Origin: Dietzia psychralcaliphila
Lineage (GTDB): Bacteria > Actinomycetota > Actinomycetes > Mycobacteriales > Mycobacteriaceae
Direction: 5' to 3'
Length of the DNA stretch: 64,000 nucleotides
Assembly: GCF_003096095.1 (NCBI RefSeq)
Contig: NZ_CP015453.1
Coordinates: 434,001-498,000, forward strand
In this document: positions 57,918 to 64,000 of the stretch, piece after piece
How the letters are laid out: every line of letters begins with the position of its first letter
Position numbering within the stretch: the first letter of the stretch is position 1
The notes under the pieces: model-generated
The model's database searches: none
Told to the model about the DNA's origin: nothing
Seen by the model: only the letters and a program-made list of their open reading frames with translations
Translations under genes and position numbers: made by a program

Positions 57918-58879
57918 CCACCACCCCCAGCCCACCCAGGTCCCCTGGCAAAATCGCACCCGACGACCGAGGATCCACAGGCGCCGACGCCGAGGACCGA
58001 GCCCCCACCACAGGTGGGTCGCGGGACGAACGTCCCTCCGCGTGGAATTCGCTCGTGGCCCGGTTGAGCCGACGCGGATCCGGCACGCTGGCGTCGGACC
58101 GCGCCATCTCCCGCGACCGCGCTCTCGCGGCCCTGATCCTGTTCGTCACCACCGCCGTGTTCATCGGCCTCTGGAACATGGCCACCTCGGGCAACGACGG
58201 CGGGCTCGCCCCCACCCCGGCGGCCACGCTCCGTTCGGCAATCGAGATCCTCTCCGATCCCTTCTACCGGGAGGGCATCAACAGTGTGGGCGTGTTCTGG
58301 CACCTCCTCGCCAGCCTGCAGCGGGTGCTCACGGGCTTCCTCGTGGCGGCGGTGATCGCAATACCGCTGGGCTTCCTGCTCGGGTCGGTGCGATCCGCCC
58401 GCTGGGGACTCGACCCGATCATCCAGATCCTCCGGCCGGTCTCGCCCCTGGCGTGGCTGCCCCTGGGTTTGGCTCTACTCCGCGACGCCGAGCGAACCGC
58501 ACTCTTCGTAATCATCATGAGCGCACTGTGGCCGCTACTTCTCAACACGATCGAGGGAGTGCGGTCCGTCAACCCTCTCCACCTACAACTCGCCCGCACC
58601 GTCGAGGCCGGACGATGGAGGGTGATCCGCTCGATACTGCTGCCATCAGCGCTACCGCAGATGATCACCGGCCTCCGGTTGTCGCTCTCCACGTCGTGGC
58701 TCGTCATCATCGCCGCCGAGATGCTCGTCGGCGGACGTGGGATGGGCTACTTCGTCTGGAACATGTGGAACAAGCTCGACATCCCCGCGATCTGCGTGGC
58801 GATCCTCATCATCGGCCTCGTCGGCCTCGCGCTCGACCGCGCCGTGTCGGCCCTGCACAAGGTGGTCCCCCATGCCTGA
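57914..58879 (+). CDS. NrtB/SsuC-type ABC transporter permease
   Basis: This 321-residue inner-membrane permease begins with a hydrophilic stretch of about 70 residues, followed by six hydrophobic helices. The BPD-type EAA loop is seen as IEGVRSVNPLHLQLARTVEAGRWRVIRSILLPSALPQMITGLRLS. It pairs with the adjacent binding protein and ATPase to import an anion-type substrate. Confidence 0.9.
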   Translation: MTTTPSPPRSPGKIAPDDRGSTGADAEDRAPTTGGSRDERPSAWNSLVARLSRRGSGTLASDRAISRDRALAALILFVTTAVFIGLWNMATSGNDGGLAPTPAATLRSAIEILSDPFYREGINSVGVFWHLLASLQRVLTGFLVAAVIAIPLGFLLGSVRSARWGLDPIIQILRPVSPLAWLPLGLALLRDAERTALFVIIMSALWPLLLNTIEGVRSVNPLHLQLARTVEAGRWRVIRSILLPSALPQMITGLRLSLSTSWLVIIAAEMLVGGRGMGYFVWNMWNKLDIPAICVAILIIGLVGLALDRAVSALHKVVPHA

Positions 58880-59717
58880 GACTGCTCTCTCCACCCACGA
58901 CGACCCATCGGCCAGCTCGCGCCACGACGCGTCGTTCCTGCATCTGGAAGGAATCTCGAAGTCCTTCGGAAGTGGGGCGGACGCGGTGCAGATCGTCGCC
59001 CCCACAGACGTCCGGATCGGCCGCGGTCAGTTCGTCTCCCTCCTCGGCCCTTCCGGTTGCGGGAAGTCCACGATCCTCTCGATCATCGCCGGCCTGGTCG
59101 AACCCTCTGACGGTCTCCTGTGGTTGGATCGCCGGCCGATCGACGGGCCCGGCGCCGACCGCGGGGTGGTGTTCCAACAGCACGTCCTGTTGCCGTGGAT
59201 GAGCGCGCGGGAGAACGTGGAGTTCGCGCTCTCGTGCGCCCGCCCAGAGCTCGGCGCATCAGCTCGCGCCGAGGTGACGGACCACTACCTCGATCTCGTC
59301 CACCTGGGCCACGCCAAGGACCGCCTACCCGGACAGCTCTCGGGTGGCATGCAGCAACGCGTCGGCATCGCCCGCGCGTTCTCACTGGAGCCCAAGGTGT
59401 TGCTCCTGGACGAGCCGTTCGGGGCTCTGGACGCGTTGACCCGTCACTCGCTTCAGCGCGAGCTGCTACGTCTGTGGGAGGCCGACCGACGCACGGTGGT
59501 CATGGTGACCCACGACGTCGACGAGGCGATCGCGCTCAGCGACCGCATCCTGGTGATGAACCATGGTCCGGACGCCACCGTGACGCGCGATATCAGCGTG
59601 CCCTTCGACCGACCCCGCGACCCCGACACCCTGCCGGACGAGGCCGCCTACCGGAGATTGCGCACCTCTCTGCTGGACTCGCTCACCCGCGATGAGACCA
59701 CGGGAGACGCAGCGTGA
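58872..59717 (+). CDS. NrtD/SsuB-type ABC transporter ATP-binding protein
   Basis: This 281-residue ATPase has Walker A GPSGCGKST, Q-loop VVFQQHVLLPW, signature LSGGMQQRVGIARA, Walker B VLLLDEPFGALDALT and the H-loop MVTHDVDEAIALSD. It is of the nitrate/sulfonate/taurine importer type. The start overlaps the permease stop by 8 nt. Confidence 0.93.
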   Translation: MPETALSTHDDPSASSRHDASFLHLEGISKSFGSGADAVQIVAPTDVRIGRGQFVSLLGPSGCGKSTILSIIAGLVEPSDGLLWLDRRPIDGPGADRGVVFQQHVLLPWMSARENVEFALSCARPELGASARAEVTDHYLDLVHLGHAKDRLPGQLSGGMQQRVGIARAFSLEPKVLLLDEPFGALDALTRHSLQRELLRLWEADRRTVVMVTHDVDEAIALSDRILVMNHGPDATVTRDISVPFDRPRDPDTLPDEAAYRRLRTSLLDSLTRDETTGDAA

Positions 59718-60031
59718 GCGAGCCCGGCGTCGTCACCGCGTCGTTCACCGAACTCCCCCGCGGTGCGGACGGCGGTCCGGCCGCAGGCATCGTCCTGCTC
59801 GACGTCCGAGACGACGACGAGTACGCACGCGATCACCTGGACCGAGCGCTACACGTGCCGGTCGCCCGTCTGGCTGACCGACTCGACGAGATCCCGCCGG
59901 GCACCGTCTGGGTGCACTGCGAGCGCGGCTCCCGAGCGGAACGTGCCAGCGCCGTACTCGCCGCGGCCGGTCGTGAAGTCATGGTCGTGCGCCAGAACAT
60001 CCGCGCGGGTCGCGCCTCGGGCCTGGCCTGA
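59714..60031 (+). CDS. Single-domain rhodanese-like protein
   Basis: This 105-residue sulfurtransferase domain has an active-site Cys69 in VWVHCERGSRAERAS, preceded by LLDVRDDDEYARDHLDRALHVPV. It would accept and pass on sulfane sulfur. GTG 59714 overlaps the ATPase stop (GTGA). Confidence 0.9.
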   Translation: MSEPGVVTASFTELPRGADGGPAAGIVLLDVRDDDEYARDHLDRALHVPVARLADRLDEIPPGTVWVHCERGSRAERASAVLAAAGREVMVVRQNIRAGRASGLA

Positions 60032-60102
60032 AGCCGATGTACCGGTCGTCCTCGCCGGCGCCCCGCGGCACCAGCCCAATCACGATCGACAAGGAGATCT
60101 CG

Positions 60103-61494
60103 ATGCTTCTCAAACGCACCTACGACGAGGACCTCGCCCAGGCCGGTTACTTCATCGGCTGCCAGGCCAAGGGCGAGGCCGTGGTCGTCGACGCCCGCCG
60201 CGACATCCGCGAGTACCTGGACCTGGCCGACCGCCACAACATGACGATCACCGCGGTCACCGAGACCCACATCCACGCCGACTACCTGTCCGGCACCCGC
60301 GAGCTCGCCGCGGCCACCGGGGCGAGGATCTACGTCTCCGGCGAGGGCGGCGACGACTGGCAGTACCGATTCGCCGCCGAGCGCCTGCACCACGGCGATC
60401 AGCTCACGCTGGGCAACATCACCGTCGAGGCCGTCCACACACCCGGACACACCCCGGAGCACCTGTCCTTCCTGGTCACCGACGGCGCGTTCGCCGATAC
60501 CCCCGGGTACATGCTCACCGGCGACTTCGTCTTCTCCGGCGACCTCGGCCGGCCGGACCTGCTGGATGAGGCCGCGGGCGGGGTCGACACCCGCTACGAG
60601 GGGGCCAAGCAGATCTTCCGCAGTCTCAAGAACTCGTTCCTCACGCTGCCGGACCACGTCCAGGTCTTCCCCGGCCACGGCTCGGGCAGCGCCTGCGGCA
60701 AGGCGCTCGGCGCGCTCCCGTCGACCAGCGTCGGCTACGAGCGTCGCTACGCCTGGTGGGCGGGGTACGTGAACGACGACGACGAGGAGGGCTTCGTCTC
60801 CGAACTGCTCGACGGCCAGCCGGACGCGCACGCCTACTTCGCGCGGATGAAGCGGCAGAACAAGGAAGGCCCGGCGGTCCTCGGCCCGCTGGCGCCGCTG
60901 CGCGAGTACACCCCGGCCGAGCTCTCAGCCGCGCTCGAGTCAGGTCAGGTCGTCGTCGTCGACACCCGTGGCCAGGACGAGGTCCACGCGGGCACCGTCC
61001 CCGGGGCGCTCAACATCCCCGGCGCCGGAAAGGCTGCCTCCTACGGCGCCTGGGTCTACGACCCCGAACGCGAGGACACGCCCCTGGTGGTCCTGGCCGA
61101 GGACACCGAGATGGCCGAAGAGCTGCGCGATCACCTGCTTCGGGTCGGCATCGACACCGTTACCGGCTACACGACCAGCCTTGAGGGTCTGCACCTGACG
61201 ACCCCCGAGATGATCGGCGTCGACGAGCTGGCCTCGTTCGACTCCGCCCTGGTCCTGGACGTGCGCAACAAATCTGAGCACTCAGACGGCCACATCCCGG
61301 GCTCCGAGCAGCTCAGCGGCGGCCGGGCGCTGTGGAACCTCGACCAGCTCCCGGCCGGGCCGATCGTGACCTACTGCCAGAGCGGCGTCCGCAACTCGGT
61401 CACCGCCAGCGCACTGCGCCGCGCCGGCTACCGCGTGGTCGAGCTCGAGGGCAGCTACGCCGCCTGGTCCGAACGCAACCTCGTCTCCGCCTGA
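60103..61494 (+). CDS. CstB-like persulfide dioxygenase with two rhodanese domains
   Basis: This 463-residue fusion resembles Staphylococcus aureus CstB. The N-terminal metallo-beta-lactamase domain carries the persulfide-dioxygenase iron ligands in ETHIHADYLSG (His56, His58, Asp60), HTPGHTPEH, TGDFVFSGDLGRPDL and FPGHGSGSACGKALG. A first rhodanese domain (about 270-365) lacks the catalytic Cys (VVLAEDTEMA), as in CstB. The second has Cys425 in VTYCQSGVRNS. It converts low-molecular-weight persulfides to sulfite/thiosulfate. An AAGGAG site precedes ATG 60103. Confidence 0.9.
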   Translation: MLLKRTYDEDLAQAGYFIGCQAKGEAVVVDARRDIREYLDLADRHNMTITAVTETHIHADYLSGTRELAAATGARIYVSGEGGDDWQYRFAAERLHHGDQLTLGNITVEAVHTPGHTPEHLSFLVTDGAFADTPGYMLTGDFVFSGDLGRPDLLDEAAGGVDTRYEGAKQIFRSLKNSFLTLPDHVQVFPGHGSGSACGKALGALPSTSVGYERRYAWWAGYVNDDDEEGFVSELLDGQPDAHAYFARMKRQNKEGPAVLGPLAPLREYTPAELSAALESGQVVVVDTRGQDEVHAGTVPGALNIPGAGKAASYGAWVYDPEREDTPLVVLAEDTEMAEELRDHLLRVGIDTVTGYTTSLEGLHLTTPEMIGVDELASFDSALVLDVRNKSEHSDGHIPGSEQLSGGRALWNLDQLPAGPIVTYCQSGVRNSVTASALRRAGYRVVELEGSYAAWSERNLVSA

Positions 61495-61588
61495 GCGGAC
61501 ACACCCCCGCCCCGTCTGGCCCCCGGTTCGGCGGATTCCCGCCGCCACCTGACCCTGCATTTCTCACACACGAAGGATCTCGGTTCAC

Positions 61589-62044
61589 GTGCCGCTGCCC
61601 CTGCTGGCCGAGCACGGCGAGGAGTTCGCCTCCCGCCTGCCCGGACAGGTCGTCCTGATCTGCCAGTCGGGCAACCGCGCCCGCCAGGCGAACGAGCGGC
61701 TCGAGGCCGTGGGCGCGGACCCCGACTCGGTGACCGTGCTCGACGGCGGCATCGCGGCCTTCGAGTCCGCCGGCGGCGAGGTGATCCGCGGCAAGGGCGT
61801 GTGGGCGATGGACCGGCAGGTCCGGATGGCCGCCGGGTCGCTCGTCCTGGCCGGCGTCACCGCCTCGAAGGTGTTCTCCCCGAAGTTCGCCTACCTCGCC
61901 GGCGCCATCGGCGCGGGCCTGACCTACTCGGCCGCGAGCAACTCCTGCGCCATGGCCGCGGGCCTGGCCAAGATGCCGTGGAACCGCTCGGCCGACGAGC
62001 CCGGGCTCGGCGCCGTCCTGGACTCGCTGCCCGCCCGTCCCTGA
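61589..62044 (+). CDS. Rhodanese-membrane (DUF2892-like) protein, N-terminally short
   Basis: This 151-residue protein begins at (M)PLPLLAEHGEEF, just before the rhodanese active-site loop VVLICQSGNRAR, so the first 40-45 residues of the usual rhodanese domain (the DVRxxxEF...IPGA part) are absent. A C-terminal membrane segment pair (VLAGVTASKVFSPKFAYLAGAIGAGLTYSAASNSCAMAAGL in part) fits DUF2892. The GTG at 61589 has a GAAGGA site. It may still function, or be a truncated gene; the 94-bp gap before it contains no recognisable missing piece. Confidence 0.72.
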   Translation: MPLPLLAEHGEEFASRLPGQVVLICQSGNRARQANERLEAVGADPDSVTVLDGGIAAFESAGGEVIRGKGVWAMDRQVRMAAGSLVLAGVTASKVFSPKFAYLAGAIGAGLTYSAASNSCAMAAGLAKMPWNRSADEPGLGAVLDSLPARP

Positions 62045-62094
62045 CCCACCCCCGCCCGCAGCACCGGCGCACCCGCCGGAGAAAGGCACCTGCA

Positions 62095-62982
62095 ATGGAG
62101 ATCACCACGTTCATCGTCGTGTCCCTGGCCGTCCTGGTCGGCCTGTCCCTGGGCCTGCTCGGCGGGGGCGGATCCATCCTCGTCGTACCGCTACTGACCT
62201 ACATCGGCGGGCTCGACCCCAAGGAGGCCATCGCGACCTCGCTGTTCGTCGTGGGCGCCACATCCCTGGTCAGCCTCGTCGGCCACGCCCGCAAGGGCAA
62301 CGTCCAGTGGCGCACGGGCCTGATCTTCGGCGCCGCCGGCATGGTGGGCGCGTTCGGCGGCGGACTGGCCGGCGGGTACATCCCCGGCACCGCGCTCATG
62401 ACCGGCTTCGCGATCATGATGATCGCCACCGCCGGCGCCATGATCCGCGGACGAAAAGACCGCGACGGGCAGGCCCAGGCACACCACCATCCGCTGTGGC
62501 GGATCCTGCTCGACGGCCTCGTCGTGGGCGCCGCCACCGGCCTGGTCGGTGCCGGCGGCGGCTTCCTCGTGGTCCCGGCCCTGGTCCTCCTGGCGGGCCT
62601 GCCGATGACCGCAGCGGTGGGCACCTCCCTGCTGGTGATCGCCATGAAGTCCTTCGCCGGGCTCGGCGGATACCTCACCTCGGTGTCGTTGGACTGGCCG
62701 CTCGTCGCCGCGGTCACCGCCGCCGCGATCCTCGGTTCGCTGGTGGGCGTCCGGCTCACCTCCGTGGTGCCGGAAAAGGCGCTGCGGAAGGGTTTCGGAT
62801 ACTTCGTCCTGCTCATGGGCGCCTTCGTCCTGTCCCAGGAACTGCCCTTCCCGGCCGCACCGATCATTCTCGGCGTCGTCGGAGTCATCGCCGCCGTGGT
62901 GGCCGTGTGCCTACTCATCGGCGGCCGGTGCCCACTGCGTTCGCCGCAGGACCGTGCCGAGCCGGCGCTGCGCACTCTATAG
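62095..62982 (+). CDS. TauE/SafE family sulfite exporter-type permease
   Basis: This 295-residue membrane protein with seven to eight helices belongs to the TauE/SafE family. It shows two similar halves, each with a glycine-rich motif (GLSLGLLGGGGSILVVPLL and GLVGAGGGFLVVPALVL). Family members export sulfite, sulfoacetate or related anions. In S. aureus a TauE-like protein is encoded with CstB. It ends the sulfur/cyanate cluster and would remove excess sulfite. Confidence 0.92.
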   Translation: MEITTFIVVSLAVLVGLSLGLLGGGGSILVVPLLTYIGGLDPKEAIATSLFVVGATSLVSLVGHARKGNVQWRTGLIFGAAGMVGAFGGGLAGGYIPGTALMTGFAIMMIATAGAMIRGRKDRDGQAQAHHHPLWRILLDGLVVGAATGLVGAGGGFLVVPALVLLAGLPMTAAVGTSLLVIAMKSFAGLGGYLTSVSLDWPLVAAVTAAAILGSLVGVRLTSVVPEKALRKGFGYFVLLMGAFVLSQELPFPAAPIILGVVGVIAAVVAVCLLIGGRCPLRSPQDRAEPALRTL

Positions 62983-63041
62983 GGACCGGCGCGCAGTAAA
63001 GGCGAAGCCGCCCTGACGCGGTCGATCGCGAGGAGGAAAGC

Positions 63042-63155
63042 ATGACCAGTGAACGCACTCTCGAGCTCGGACTGAAGGCCAACGCCGCCCAGTTCACGCT
63101 TCTCGTCGCCATCAATGCGCTGGTAGGCGGCAAGGTCGGACAGCAACAGACCTAC
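63042..63155 (+). pseudogene. 5' remnant of an MFS transporter gene
   Basis: After a GAGGAGGAAAG ribosome-binding site, MTSERTLELGLKANAAQFTL continues as LVAINALVGGKVG, the N-terminal first helix of a major-facilitator transporter. After about 34 codons the frame runs into the 3' end of the convergent gene, so only the start of the transporter remains. Confidence 0.6.
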
Positions 63156-63157
63156 AC

Positions 63158-64000
63158 CTACTTAGCCATATCGCCCCACCCGTCGAACCCCGACGGGTCG
63201 TGGCGGCCCATGTTGGCGTGCTCGAACAAGCCCCAGCCCACGTCGCCGTTGCAGGTGGCTCGCGCCACGTGGTCCACGACGTTGAACGGCAGCATGTTCA
63301 CCACGTCGGGTGAGGTCATGTCGTAGGTGACGGACTCGCTCCAGTCGCGGCCCATCCAGCGACCGTGTGACCACGCCGGGTCGCCCACGTAGCCCGCGCC
63401 CATGCTCAGCGGCACCCCGCCCAGGGTCTCGACCTCCAGCGACAACGGCTCACCGCGAGGGGTTGTCAGGTGCAGTTGGGCGCGGTCGGGATGCCGGGTG
63501 CCACTGCGATACTCGACCTCGATCCGGGGCCAGCCCAGCTGCTCGATTCGCCCGTCCGCGAACACCCGGCTCGCATGGTTCAGCGTGCGGTGCCCGTCGG
63601 GGCTCTCCTGCAGGATCATGACCATCGCGTAATCATCGAAGCGCAACGGGATGTAGGTCCACCAGAACCCCTCGCGCGGTTCGGCTGCCCACCGGCCCGG
63701 GGGATCGGACTCGCCGCTCGGGCGGATCCCCCACGAGCGGTCGCGGGTGCCCAGCCACACGTCCGGATCGACGCGGAAGTCGCGGCCGTCGACCGAGAGC
63801 GTCCCCGACCAGCTGCCCACCTGCGCGAACCGGCTCGCGTCCAACATCGGGCGCGTGCCCTCCAGTAGGACGTGCCGGTCCTCGAGCACTGCGTCGAACG
63901 TGCCCTCCCACGTCATGTCCATCGAGAGATCCGGGTGCTCGCAGATCAGACGCAACGACCGCAGCGGGTCAATGACCTCGATCCGGTACCCGCCCACGGT
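63158..64000 (-). CDS. Unrecognised conserved protein (partial)
   Basis: The frame is open to the right edge, so the N-terminus is missing or the GTG at 63997 is not the true start. The 279 visible residues are beta-rich, with many Trp, Asp and Gly: WSGTLSVDGRDFRVDPDVWLGTRDRSWGIRP and EGFWWTYIPLRFDDYAMVMILQ. There is no signal peptide or membrane segment. The pattern resembles proteins of a lipocalin/CrtC-like beta-barrel kind found in actinobacteria, but I cannot assign a family or function. Confidence 0.6.
   Translation of the reverse strand, partial: TVGGYRIEVIDPLRSLRLICEHPDLSMDMTWEGTFDAVLEDRHVLLEGTRPMLDASRFAQVGSWSGTLSVDGRDFRVDPDVWLGTRDRSWGIRPSGESDPPGRWAAEPREGFWWTYIPLRFDDYAMVMILQESPDGHRTLNHASRVFADGRIEQLGWPRIEVEYRSGTRHPDRAQLHLTTPRGEPLSLEVETLGGVPLSMGAGYVGDPAWSHGRWMGRDWSESVTYDMTSPDVVNMLPFNVVDHVARATCNGDVGWGLFEHANMGRHDPSGFDGWGDMAK

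Overview
The window is high-GC DNA from an actinomycete of the Mycobacteriales. The order around 12.7-38.9 kb (SRP RNA, Rv3722c-type aminotransferase, dnaX, ybaB/ebfC, recR, gatD/murT, dnaQ-like exonuclease, leuA, aspartokinase, asd) parallels the Mycobacterium tuberculosis Rv3722c-Rv3708c region. The nuo operon with an Rv3143-like stand-alone receiver upstream is also mycobacterial in style. A Dietzia-like genus is my best guess, but this is inference, since no rRNA is present.

Region 1 (1-12.6 kb, minus strand) holds nuoA to nuoL of respiratory complex I. Junctions mostly overlap by 1-8 nt, and nuoL runs off the left edge. A perfect CRP/GlxR-type palindrome lies upstream of nuoA. Five short tandem-repeat tracts sit in the coding sequence, mostly at subunit termini.

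Region 2 (12.6-41.0 kb) is housekeeping. It holds tRNA-Ser(GGA), SRP RNA, the aminotransferase, DNA replication and repair genes (dnaX, recR, a dnaQ-like gene), the MurT/GatD peptidoglycan amidotransferase, a penicillin-binding-type serine hydrolase, a class III aminotransferase, a secreted phosphodiesterase and a secreted amidase. It continues with leuA preceded by a Leu-rich leader peptide and attenuator, a secreted protease, a DMT exporter, aspartokinase with an internal beta-subunit start, asd and an ABC exporter.

Region 3 (41.0-49.6 kb) is accessory. A transporter remnant and an XRE/membrane-protein cassette are bounded by imperfect direct repeats. A plus-strand set of acyl-CoA synthetase, DUF3556 membrane protein, FAD oxidoreductase and PucR-type regulator follows.

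Region 4 (49.7-52.6 kb) is a compact three-gene cassette: an 84-residue Gly/Asp-rich protein made of three 24-residue repeats, a JmjC/cupin_4-type oxygenase and a sucrase/ferredoxin-like protein. It resembles a peptide-modification (RiPP-like) locus. A decayed membrane-protein gene follows.

Region 5 (52.7-63.0 kb) is a 13-gene plus-strand cluster: OsmC, cyanase, an acyl-CoA-dehydrogenase-like flavoprotein, ECF sigma/zinc anti-sigma, flavin reductase, an NrtA/CmpA-type ABC importer, rhodanese, a CstB-like persulfide dioxygenase-rhodanese, a truncated rhodanese-membrane protein and a TauE-type exporter. The gene content suggests uptake and breakdown of a small S/C/N compound, with thiocyanate as one hypothesis. 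The right edge holds an MFS remnant and a partial unrecognised gene.
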